Assembly (NCBI GenBank): GCA_958510875.1
Contig: OY294070.1
Location: 17,413,631 to 17,477,630, forward strand
Length of the DNA stretch: 64,000 nt
Reading direction: 5' to 3'
DNA from: Endomychus coccineus
Lineage: Eukaryota > Arthropoda > Insecta > Coleoptera > Endomychidae
Part shown: in pieces, positions 12,346 to 24,800 of the stretch
How positions within the stretch are numbered: the stretch's first letter is position 1
How the letters are laid out: each line of letters opens with the position of its first letter
Notes under the pieces: generated by a model
What the model saw: the letters and a program-made list of their open reading frames with translations, nothing else
Told to the model about the DNA's origin: nothing
Databases searched by the model: none
Position numbers and translations under genes: made by a program

Positions 12346-12597
12346 CGTTGATCCCTTAACCTCAACCCTACTTCACTCTAATCTATTTATACTTCAACTG
12401 TTTCATTGATTTCTTCATACTTCTCTATTTGTTTAATACTGGAACTTCGGTGTTGATACCATAGTTACGTTTTCACGTTATTATTAATAAAAGTGGTATA
12501 AAAACGTAGTAGTTTTTCTTTTTATAATCAAGATGATTTATCTAACTATTGTTAAGAAAACTCTATCAAGTTTATTTGCCCCACGTTGGGCGCCAAT

Positions 12598-13830
12598 TGT
12601 TAAGAAAACTCTAATGAGTTTTAATTGCCCCACGTTGCGGTGACAATTGTTAAGAAACTCTTTACTGAGTTTTATAATCTTAATGATTATTAATGTTTGA
12701 ATTCTAATTTTGATTTTAAATTTCCGGCTAGCCTTTTTATTTATTTTTGTTTTGATTTGATTTTAATTTGGTTTGAATTGAAAATGTTCTTTTCATATAT
12801 TCTATGGAATTAAACACAATATTTTTGTTGGAATGTTGAGAGTTCTATATTTAAAATTAATGATTCTATGTTATATCTTACGATTTGTTTTATGTTCTAC
12901 AATTCTATGCTTAACCTCCAAAACTGGTTAATATCACTTATTATTTATAAACAACAATCTTACTTTCAGATATACAAATGATGATACAATGATGATATTA
13001 TAAACAAACTTACTTTTAGTTATCCAATAATATGTTTGAAAATGTTGGCAATGTTCAATTGATTTTGTATTCTTGATGATTTTAATTTATCACTTTAAAA
13101 ACACAATTACTCTGCTTTGAAACATTCACAAACACAGGTAAACTAGGTGGTTACTTCTTTTGAAATTCAGGAACTGTTGATAAAATTGTTAACTTGTTTT
13201 ATTCTTTTTAAAGATATAAAACTTATACAACTTCTTCAATTATATTCTGGAACTTTATCGAAGACTGGATACTATACGATGCTATTTATTAGCTGTGGTT
13301 ATTATAACCTTACTTTGTTATGAAGATTCAAGAACACTACTTGATTCGTAGAAATATTTTACTAGCTTCGGTTACTTTAACTTATCGAAGCTACTGAGAC
13401 TACTTGAGTTCTCCGATGTTATTCAAAAACTAAAGTTATGGAAACATGCTTGAGCTGCAGAAGATGCTCGGATCTTGGATGTTATTGCAAGGCTGACCTA
13501 GCTTCCTTCCTGTTTCCTTTTATAGGGCTTCCAAAAGGATGCCAGTTGATGTCATAATTGACCAATGAAATGTTTTCTTTGCTTATCAAGGATGCTTTGG
13601 TCATTGTTGAAAACTGACATAACTTTTAATTGTTGACCTATTTGACGTTTCTTAATTGTCTCGACCAATCAGAATAGAGTATTCTATAAATTTTGAATTA
13701 TTGAAGATTTTCAAATTATTTAAAGTGATTATGCTTTCTGGTATCTAAATTATTATTGCCTACATTTTTCCACACATTTTGGTATAAGATAACCTATGAT
13801 TAGGTTCATATTAACTTGGCTATTCCAACA
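12598..13830 (-). mobile_element. Probable LTR with adjacent primer-binding site
   Basis: On the minus strand the unit runs from TGTTGGAATAGCC (13830) to TCTTAACA (12598). It carries a CCTATAAAAGG core promoter at 13526-13516. Just after its end lies TGGCGCCCAACGTGGGGC (12595-12578), which looks like a primer-binding site for a lysine-type tRNA. A second, imperfect copy of this site lies inside at about 12629-12647, within a ~50-bp local tandem repeat. No gag or pol is seen to the left, so this is a solo LTR or a remnant. The target duplication is not clear. Confidence 0.5.
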
Positions 13831-14249
13831 TTTATGCCAATTTTGACATTTGCCATATCTTAAATCTAATACATAATATATTATATCAATAACATTTTTA
13901 TAACATTATATAACTCAAATTTCCTAATTCTATCTTAAATCTATAACATATTTTGATAGTTTGTGCTATCTTATGATAGTCTTGGAACCATTTCAATTAT
14001 GATTTCCTCTCTCGTATCACTGTACGCTTATCCACTTTCACTGTTTTCTTGTTTGCACTTCTTATTCTATATTACATTCTTGTTTATATTGTTGTACATT
14101 GTTTAATACCTTATACTACCTATTATTTAACTTTTAATAATGTTTTTAATTCCATATCTTATATATTTTATTATTCTTTTCTTATTTTTAATGTTTGGTA
14201 AGTTCAATTTTTATTATTTTATGTTGTTTAGGAAATGAAATCATAACAC

Positions 14250-15275
14250 TATATAACTTTGAAAATAAGCACAGAAAATAGCTGGAGTTGGTTACACATG
14301 AGATTTTGAGTGTGTTGAACATGAATATAATGTTTAAAAATGCCCATAATGCACCTGGAGGTCAGTAATCTTTTGAACCACGTCGTTCTCAGGTAGTTTA
14401 CAGAAATTTCATTGAAAACGGTCCCAAATTTGTCACTCGGGGGTTTTGGAGGATGTTGAACACGACTATGATGTTTCAAATGTTCTAAAATGCACCTGGT
14501 AACTGATAACCCTGACCAAAAAGTCGGTCACGGAGAATTTTTTTTAGATATTTCATTAAAAATTATCTCAAAATTGTAGGAAATAATTCAATGAATCCAA
14601 CATATTGGGGATGGAGCGACATTGGTTCCTATAGAAATAACCGTACCACCTGGACCTCCTAGTATTATGCAGTTGATATTTTGCAGATTGTTCATCGAAA
14701 TCATGTGGTTGTGAAAAAGAAGTACTTCGTTGCAGTATAATAGCATGCAAAGTTTGTATAGTATCCAATTGCACTAATGTAGAAACTACGATTGAAACGA
14801 TGTCACCAGAGTTTGAAAATGAAATGAAAGAGAGAATAGAAAATGATTTGAAATTGAACAAGAATTAAATAATTTGAATGTAATCATCTGTTAGAATTTA
14901 TTGAATAAAATGGAAATAAATATGTATATATTATTATGTATAAAGATAAAATTTTTGCTAGATATATTAGATATAAAAACTTTCTTGACGTAGTATAATA
15001 TTCACACTAAGATTTATGTATATATTATGAAAGTTCCATAACACAGAAGGTGTAAAGTATCATGAATATTCACACTCTTGGCAAAATCTTAAAGTTTATT
15101 TCATAAACTACTAGGTATTTAGTACTCTCGAAAAAAACTCCTCTAATAACAAGTTTGGTACCGCACCAAGGTGCATTATAGAATATTTTAAACATCATAG
15201 TCGTGTTCAGCACCCTCGAAAACCCCTGAGGGTTTATTAGTTATTTTCTTCAGTGCTTATTTTCAAAGTTATATA
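14250..15275. repeat. Inverted repeat nested in the 5.4-kb insertion
   Basis: The end around 14250-14300 (TATATAACTTTGAAAATAAG) reappears in inverse at about 15245-15275, with further matching inner parts such as GTTGAACACGACTATGATGT against its reverse complement near 15200. The arms contain repeated GTGCAT/ACACGACTATGATG units. It is a foldback-type repeat without coding potential. Confidence 0.55.
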
Positions 15276-15692
15276 ATTAGATAAATGATCACCAGAAAAT
15301 GGCATGAAAATGTCCATTTTCCACGTGGTAAAATTCAGAAAAAATTTTCAAAGAAAATCCAATACTCCAAATTTTTTTCTCTCGACTTTCCGAATCGAAT
15401 GGGCCCAATTACATCAAAATCCGTTTATTCGTTAAAAAATTCCAGAAATAATGTTTTATTTCCTCGACTAGTATTGTACATAATTAGGCGATAGGGTCGA
15501 GATTATTAGCGTGAAATTAAATATTAAACATATTCAAAATCTCAGAGACGTGATAAGAAAGCCTGAAAGTTTGTAACTTGTAATTTTCTATCTTGAGATA
15601 TTATACTAATAAAGAATCACACGGCATTTTAAATTATATTCTAATCAGGAGGTTGAACCTACATTTACTTAATATTAATGCGAAATAATAAG

Positions 15693-15738
15693 TATATAAA
15701 ATCCATGATACTTCTATTTGAATCATAAAATGAAGTAG
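15693..15738 (+). promoter_or_regulatory. Putative TATA box and minimal upstream ORF of gene A
   Basis: TATATAAAA at 15693-15701 lies about 110 nt upstream of the proposed start codon at 15811. The same sequence is at 33788-33796 before gene B. About 30 nt further on, a three-codon upstream reading frame (ATG AAG TAG, 15730-15738) has a counterpart in gene B (ATG GAG TAG, 33825-33833). Whether the transcript includes this small frame depends on the exact start site, which I cannot determine. The whole block is part of the duplicated segment. Confidence 0.45.
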
Positions 15739-15810
15739 TACTTCAAGATAGAAAGTTGGTGTTCTGCTTGAATCTAAATTATTCAATTCTGGAAAAATCG
15801 CAGCTGAAAA

Positions 15811-18800
15811 ATGGTAAATAATGTTTGTATAATTAAATCAAAATTCAAACTTTATTGTTTCCTTTTCAATGAATACAAATCAATTAGTTCACAAATAATA
15901 ATATGATCATTATTTAATAATATTGGAAGGGAAGTAACATTAAGGGACATTAGGTTACATTCCGTAATAGTTATTTTCATCGCTACTATTTGCTAGTACT
16001 TATTGTTCCTTAAATTTTAGGGATACATGATCAATTCGATGATAATGGTTTTTACTTTGTAATATTTATTGATAATCTAGACTCTCTTTCTATAAGGGAT
16101 ATTTCTCACATTCGAAACAACATTTACTATAACCGCAGAAAGAATCATCCATCACTGCTACGTTCTACAGAAGCTGCTATGAACGTAGTGAAAATTTTGA
16201 AAATCTGCACAGTCCAGGAGAAAAACTTTTTATTCATCAACGATGAAAGAAGAAGATTGTAGCATTTCCCTGTACAACTAAGTTAGGTTAGGTTAGGTTA
16301 GGTTATTATAAAAGTATAAAAAACCTTTCAAAAGTTGTATGTATGTATAAATGTGTTTTTTAAATAATGTTTTCAATCCAGATGTTTTTCTTTTTTAAAT
16401 AAAATTTAGAAACTCATAAAACAAAATCTTGCAGGGAGATCGTGATTTTATTGAAAATTAACACTGCCAAGTTCGAGTGCGCCCTTTTAACAGTAAACCA
16501 CCAGCCAGAGTAATTGATCTATCAAGCAATTGTTCTATCAAACGGCGAAGCTGTGGAACTCTTTGCTTATAGTGAAGCCTTTCATGGTGTCTATAACCTC
16601 CTCCAAAATTTCAAGAAAAATTCCAATACCCTTCTCCTCTGCAAACATTAGGGGTTTTCCTATCGTCTAGGCAAAATCAACATCTCACAGCTCCCGCTCT
16701 CCATTGCGTTAAGACGGGCTCATTGATATTACTCTGGACCACCGAACGACCGGATGCATCAGATCACCCATTTATTCTACATGAATGATCTGAAACTGTA
16801 TGCCTATGGGGAGAAAAACCTCCATCTAGATCTCAACGTGGTTCAATAATGTATAGGAGCCGTAGGCATGGAGTTGGGATTGAATGAGTGCGCAGTGTTT
16901 CATTCAAGGAGAGGACGATCTCTGGAAGTGTACGAAAATATGCTGATTGCCCCGACGCAAGCATCTTTGAACATCTTGATGCTGGATAGACTTATCGATA
17001 CATGGGAAAGTATAGAAACCTTGTTTGATGAAATATTTGATCTTTGGAACTTGCGACTGAGAAAAAGGCGCTTGCAACTGACATGCTTGCCGTTCCAGTG
17101 CTGCTTTACTCTTTTGGAGTAACATATTGACAAGCCGATACACGTTGTTTTCTATCGAAATATCGAAACGCTCGGCTTATCAACCAGGCTTCCCTTCGGC
17201 TATCTAGGGCTTACATCCGAGATCGAGGGATTTACCGCAGCTTGCCCAGATGGCGTAATCAACACCTTGGTATATCGCCGTAACATGATGGGTGTGCAGG
17301 TTCCTGATGTCATCTGCATGACCTGTCGAAACGCACCTGAGACGTTTTTACACCTGCGTCGCCATAATGCGGCCCTACGGGTGCTGTATTACCATCTAAG
17401 ACACTCGTACGATATAGACCAAGAACCACCGGTGCTACCTTACATGCTAAGAGATATCGAGTCCGTTGTCGGAAACGAAGAATACCGGATCTATTGGAAT
17501 CACCCGTTTTCGACCGTCAGGTCCATACATAGGCCTGACGTTGTCCTCCTCTATAAACATACAAAGACTATACATGTCATCGAATTTTCTGCTCTAGCAG
17601 AGATGAACATGATCTTGAAAGAGGAGGAAAAATGGACAAAGTATCAAGATCTCCTGTTCGAGCTCCGCACGCTATACCCAGGCCACAAGGTTGTATTAGT
17701 GGTTCTGATCATCGGTGTTTTGGGCGGAATTCGCTCATTGTTGCGTTCGAACTTGAAGATCATTTCTCCCTGTAAGACTAATCAGGGCACACGATTTGGG
17801 AACCTGAAGCTACTTACCGACCGGGGGGGGGGGAAGGAGTAGTTTCGGTAAACTGATTAGGTTATTTTGGCGCGATTGCTGCTGCGATGTCGTCGGAGAA
17901 GGCAGCAATCCCGACCATGTATTGATGTAAAAAAAAGTGTATATATATATAAAATTTATAATATGGTGAAAGATTCGCTTTGGAAAGAATAATACCCAAT
18001 ACTTTTTCAGGAGAATAATTTGGTGAAATCGTTCGATGTTGAGAAGAAGTTGCTTTTGATGTTTGGAATCTACCCGATACGAGGAGAATTATGGAATATC
18101 TTATACCATTTGAGACGACAAATGGTTCTCCTGTTCGCCTATATCGAAATTATATCTTCCACTATATTCATGTACTATACGATCGATGATCTGTCCAAAG
18201 TCACAGATGCTCTGTTGATGACGATTACAGAAATAACAATGCTTTTTAAATGCTATATCTTCATAGCAAACCGAAAGCAAATGCTGCAACTCGAAACAAT
18301 GCTTTCGGACGAATCCTTCTACGACTTTGTTGGACATAAATTAACAATACTACGAGACTCGATCGGGCAATGCGATAAGTTGGCCTTGGTTTTCAGATTG
18401 GCTTGCGTATTCACTGTAGCTATGTTTACAGTTAATCCCATTGTAGAAAGCGAAGAACATCCCTTAGCTCTAGCAGCATGGTATCCGTGGGATACGAAAA
18501 GATTCCGCATAAGCACCATAGTTTTTCAAAGTACCACTATAGGAGTGAGTGCATTTTTTAACTCAACTCTGGATTTACTTTTCATTAAATTAGTAACATT
18601 GGGATCCATACAGCTAGATATTTTAAAAGATAATTTCGAAAATCTTGATCACGATCGAGATGAGGCAATTGTCAATAGCGATATGAGGAAATTGGCTATC
18701 AAGCATGTCAAAGTAATTGAGTGAGTATTCGATGTAGATATCATCCTAGAATTACTAAAATACTGCCAAGGAAACATATAAGTGGTGTTCCAGAAACACC

Positions 18801-21800
18801 TCCCATAAATGCAGGGGACGGTAGATTTTACAAAAATAATCAGATTTTTTCGTATAAACTATGGTCCTATCTTCTTTCGTTTCGGAGATACAGGGCGAGT
18901 TGAATTAAATTTTTTTTTAATAAAATTTTGTTGTAGCTGTTGTGCAGTTGTGTTTTTTTTGTTGAAATATGATACTCGGTGGTTTCAGAGGACGCCGAAT
19001 AAGATGGTTACAGATTATGCGGTAGAGGGCGCTGGGTGCGCGACCTTTCGGCGTTTCTTTCACCCTTAACTTTTTTGAGAATAATTTTTTTGTTTTCTTC
19101 GCCCATTTTTCTGGTTTACAATTTTATTTCAAACGAATAATATACTCTTGTTGAGGTTTTGAAAACCTCACCGTTTCCGAGAAAAACGCGTTTTACTGAT
19201 TCGGTAGTAAGTAAATTCGTTAATGAGTTTTTGTTATGTTCATTTAAACGCGTTTCTCCAGAAATTCTCGCATTTAGGTATGTCTTTGTTAACATCATTA
19301 GAAACATTAAATAATTTTAATCATTTTGGTTCAAACCTCATTGACACACCGACTTCGATAAGCGTGGGGGAAGCTATTGAAAGTGTAATAATTTAAATCG
19401 ATGTAGTTCCTAAACAACTAATTCGATTTTAGTAAACTTTATTTTTTATAGAAGAGAAGGTACGTACTTTCAATTGTCGTACCTATTGGTACACGATAGT
19501 TCCTAATTAAATTGCTAGAGGGCGTAATTTGTAATGATAACGGTTTTATTGATTTTAATCCAAAAACTTAATCATACGGTATAGCTATGACATGATAATC
19601 GGAAATTAGATTAAATTTGCGAAAAAACCTGAAAACCGCAAATCCAAACCTTTTTTTTTGTTTCAAATTTCGAGAAAAACGCGTTCAAATGAACATACGC
19701 GATTTCGGTAGTAAGTAAATTTGTTAATGACTTTTTGCTATGTTCATTTAAACGCGTTTTTCACGGTGAAATTTTGAGACCCTCAACAAGAATACATTAT
19801 GTATCTGTAATAAAACTTTAAACCAGAAAAATGTGGAAAGAAAACAAAAAAATCATTCCCAAAAAAGTTAAGGCTTAAGGAAACGCCGAAAAGTCGCGCC
19901 CTCAGCGCCCTTTGCCGCATAATCTGGAAATAACTAAACCATCTTATTCGGCGTCCTCTGAAACCTTCAAGTACCAGATTTCAACGAAATATCTATACCT
20001 ACACTGGAGTTACAGCAAAATTTCGTTTGAAAAAAATTCAATTCAACGCCGCCCTGTACCTCTGGAACGAAAGAAGATAGAACCATAGTTTATACAAAAC
20101 ATCTGATCATCTTTGTAAAATCTTCCTTCCTCTGCATTTACGGGAGGTCTTTCTGAAATACCCTGTATAGAAATTTAGTTTCTAGTTTCATGAAGAAACA
20201 TGTAAATATGTATGATCTCCTCTTGTAGCATAGAAGCCTGCAAAATGTTTCGTGGGGTGTTGCAAAACAAAATAACACGAGCTATATAAATAAGTAAATA
20301 CATAAACATAAAGTTTTTATAGCACATTATTCATGAAATCCAAATAAAAATAAAATCCCTTCTTAAAAGATAAAATCAATAACAAAATTCAATATGATAA
20401 AATTACTCTTTTCGTTTTGGATTTTTGTCGAAGCAATTGATAGAAAGAGAACGCCAACCTGGAATGTTTGAAGCAAATTCCACTTTGGATCTACAAGGGA
20501 AGGACCCTCCTAATATTGCTGTTATCGATAGCCATATGCCTTGCATTCTGCTTGATCTCAATACCAAAAATAGGCTATGGCTACGATCACGGATATGATG
20601 TTCACAAAATTCCCTGAGGTCATACTGGACCATCCCCGGGGTATCCGGGGGTCTTGACGCCCTTTTCTTCGAAATAAACAACAAATTCTGGCTCTCGGGT
20701 TTTTTTTAGTCGCTGATCGCGATTACGAAAATTAAAAAGTTTAATAATTTAATTTCTTCTTATTCAGCTCTAGTAAAAATTCATTTTTTGGGTGTAGAAA
20801 GCAAAAAAGAATTTGCTCAAAAAACAAACTGCGCCAGCTGGAATACTTTATTTCCTCGACTAATACTATACTACAGAAATTTGTATTCATCGCTACCAGT
20901 ATGAGTGCCATAATTATGCAGTGAAGGATGATTTCTGTAGGCATTTGCACTGGATAAGAATTAATGACAAGCGAATAGGAACTAACTAGGATTCAGATGA
21001 AATTTCAAAGTATTCAGGAGAAAATTCACTCAAAACTACATCACGATGAAGAAGACGAATTTATCAAAGAGAAATCGGGAGATGCAAATCAGGTAGCATA
21101 TGAGGTCCAGAGACAAAAGTAAACGAGAGTTTAGATCTTTAATTAATTTTTTAACTTCTTCCTTTGTGGGATTCCATCTGGCAATAACATCAACACAATC
21201 TCCTTTTTCTACCAAAAATTTGATGTTTACCAGATTGAAGTTATATAATAAGTTATTGTATCATTGACCTCATCAATAGAGTCGCCATGCTCCAAACTAA
21301 CACAACGATCTGTTGTATTTCAATCAAGTTCTTTCTTAATATTTAAATAGAAATGTTATGGATCACTCAAGGTATCTGGAATTCAATCTGATAGATACTT
21401 TTTCTTCACTAGGTAACCCAAAGAACTGAAAGAATAATTATAGATTTGTTTCAGTTATATAAAAACAGTGGACAACATTTTTACATTCGGAATTGTTGCC
21501 CAATTGGGGGGTAGCATTTTCGTTATCTGCGTTACAGGATTTCAGATGATATTAGTAAGTACCAAAATAAAACATAAGAATCACACTGATTGAGATAATT
21601 CTGAATATTCAAGAATTAATTAATTGAAAAATTTCGGCGTCATAGGCGTTGCCTTAAAGTGAATAGCCAGTAGCTTGAGAATATTATTTTCTTCACGGGA
21701 ATCTTTTCACGAGAGAAAAATTATCATTTATGACGTTGGATCAAATATAACCATGAGTCAGGCCTGACGAGAGGAGGTTGGAGGTGATTCCGCCTGGAGC

Positions 21801-24800
21801 AGTAGTATTTGATCATCAACATATTTTTTTATAATTTAGGAAAATGTTTCCCTGATTTTAGAACTATTGATCAGAAAATTATGTTATGGAGAGTTCTCAG
21901 AATTTTTAATCATGTTATGGAGATTTTTTGGGGGGGGGGGTTATTCTGCCCGGAGTAGTAGGTAGCTTTTGGAGGAAACCCGAAAAATGCATCTAATTAA
22001 TACAAAATTTCCTACGATTTAAGAAGTATTGATCAAAAAATTGCATTGTGTGGAAGGCTCGGTAGTTTTTGGAATTATCAATAATTTTCTAGAGACCAGG
22101 ATGGAAATTACTACAATTCCAAGCTGTTTTCATCCCCACGTAAATTGTTGCGTTATAACATATTCTGTAAATCTATATTTCATTGAACATTTCAGCTAAA
22201 GCAAGAAACACCACTAGAACCTCTAGAGCAAGAAGGGCTCTACAAGGGTAGTATATGGGAAACTAAAATGTTGATTAATTGAGTGCTATTTAGGAATTAT
22301 ACTTCAATAATAACCCAATGCTTGCTGCATCTGGGAAAATACTAATTTATCTTGAATATATTTCACAGAACCTCAAATAATATTTCTCTTTTTAGTCACC
22401 AATTGGATCTGTTAGTTTCGCGATGTTATTGATTTATTTTGGAACAATGTTCATGCAGATATTTATGTATTGCTGGTATGGACAAAATATTATATCAAAG
22501 GTAAACTAGATTGATTACACTTTAAATTTTTTAAATTATAATAACTTTCATTTTTCCTTCAAATCATTCACGAACAACTCAAGGAAATGAGCGAATGAAT
22601 GTTCTTGCCCTATTATACTTTGAAGCCTAGTTGAAATAAGGAAATAGATTACGAGCCAATCATTATTAAGTTTTATCAAACCTAAGCTAGGAAAGTATCA
22701 TTATAAATACAGTTAAAAAAACAAAATGTGAAATAAGTAAAATAATTGTATTAACATTAGGTTTTAAGTTTATTAATAAAAAATATATCACATTAATGGT
22801 TATCCGAACTTTGAGTTGCTTCTTTTTAAGCTATTGCATATAGCTTTTATCGCGGGCTTTGAGCGCGGCGACTGAATCAAGAAATTCCGTAACGAAAAAT
22901 AATGTAAGACCTAAACACCTAACATGTGTCAAATTAATTAATTAATTTGAAGTTTGTAAAAGTGAGAAATTTCGCTATTTTGTACGAATGTTATAACACT
23001 CTAGCGCTTTAGACTCCGGGATTTTCACGTGGCCTATCGAAATTAGAAGGTTCGAATTATCTAAAAACATAATTGCATGAACTCCAGACGTCCTCTGTAA
23101 TTAGCTACGAACAAAATCATTTTGACATATGCCTCTAGGAGCTCGCTACGCGTCAGTTAGAGTTCATACGTTAGACGCGCGTAGCAGAGACCTGAGAGTA
23201 CCTGTTTCTATTGAGTTATTGCATATATTGCATGTAGCTTTTATCGCGGGCTTTGAGCGCGACGACCGAATCAAGAAATTCCGTAACGAAAAATAACAGG
23301 AACTCGTTTATGTTGCGGTCTCTCGGGTGAAAAATTGTATATCACGACAAAAAACGATAATTCTACATTCAAGTTTTATAATAATCGAAGGCAAGCTGCA
23401 TCGACTGCATCTTTGTTGCAAGAATTCAAAAGACTGCCTTTAAATAGTGTTGAGACGACAGCTCAAAGTGTCTCAGATTTCATTAGTAATAGAAATGGCA
23501 TTTCAATAATGACTTTCAATTGCCAAAGTCTAAATAGTCACAAATACGATTTACAAGATTCAGTTACGAGACAAACAAATGTGTTACTTTTTATCGAAAC
23601 TTGCATGGCGCATGATAATCCGATTGAAATACCTAATTTCAATTGTATTGTTCAATTCAAACGAGACACTGTTCCAGAAGGTGGGGTAGCTATTTACCAA
23701 AATAATAATAATGTAACTAATATTATGACTCCGAATATTGAAATAAATATTGCACACGTTAACGATGTTAATGTTAGGCGCTCATTTGTTGGAGATATTT
23801 GTGCGTGATCATGCAAACTTAGAAATGGCCTACACATAGTTATGGTAGCAATTTACATACATTTCTCCGAATCCAAAATTGGACGAGGTAGAGCATTTTA
23901 TTCATTGCACTTTACTGGAGTACACTGAAGAAGGGTCGAAAATACTTGGTACAAATGGTAATAAATTTCCACTTATCTTGGCTGGCGATTTCAACATCAA
24001 TTTCGCTGATGAAAAATCAGAGCGGTTGACAACTTTTCTTTCGGAAAAATTGAATTTGAAAATGTATAATGATCCACAAGAATCCACAACAAAATATGGG
24101 ACCACCATTGACGCGGTATTTTCCAGATATTTAGAGGATCTCAAGTCTCAAACTTATGTCTCTTATTTCAGTTATTCAGTTACCATAAACCTATAGTTTC
24201 AATGATAACAAATTCCTGAATAACCTACATGTATTGTAAGATAATAAAAATATTTTAAACGATATTAACTTCTCATTTATTCAATAAAAGAAAAAAAAAT
24301 GTTTTCTTAACGGTCACCACGCTCAAAAAGTGTAACTTGAATTAATATCAAAGAAAAAACTTGAGTTAAAATATCAAATAAAAAAAATACTGCATAAATT
24401 AAAAAAAATAAATAATTATAATTGCATAAGGTGAGAATAAATGCTATGCAATAGCTTTACCGCGGCAGTCCCCGAGTGCCACACGTATTTTTTTTTGTGT
24501 ATGCTATACATATTATTTATCTATTATATTTGATTTTGGGAAAGAGGCATTAATAAGCCTTGGTAAGAATAATTTCTAGATTTTTCTCAAAAAAATTAGA
24601 TTTCCAAATTCCACCAAGCCCCCTAAATACCTGCCACCGTACGCCATCGCGTAGTTCACGTACTGGGTGATCTGGGCCTACTGGTCATGTGAATTTAGAT
24701 TCCACATTTCTATTTAACTATAAGTTCTCACAGCAATCAAAACTATATTATAACAAAAATGTAAGGATCATTGATCTGAAAATATGTAATTTATGTTCAA

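Larger units (their letters stand above)
10021..15476. mobile_element. 5.4-kb insertion with ~190-bp inverted ends (unclassified)
   Basis: Copy 2 of the duplication runs straight through this point (33570-33580), so about 5.4 kb is extra in copy 1. The two ends are inverted repeats of about 190 bp: 10021-10205 and 15285-15476, sharing segments such as the TTTATTTCCTCGACTA end. The inside is a mosaic: a split Penelope-like tail (10320-12345), a probable LTR (12598-13830) and a second inverted pair (14250-15275). No transposase was recognised, so it may be a non-autonomous foldback element filled by later insertions. A lone end of the same type occurs at about 20848-20876. Confidence 0.6.

Noticed and set aside
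18101..18519. Antisense open frames over receptor exons (also 35915-36323, 36439-36741 and 55046-55273)
   Set aside because: They are shadows of the receptor coding frame, with no domain or start context of their own.
20403..20684. 93-codon minus-strand frame in intron 2 of gene A
   Set aside because: No family was recognised, there is no second copy here and no splice context. Kept only as a remark within the intron entry.
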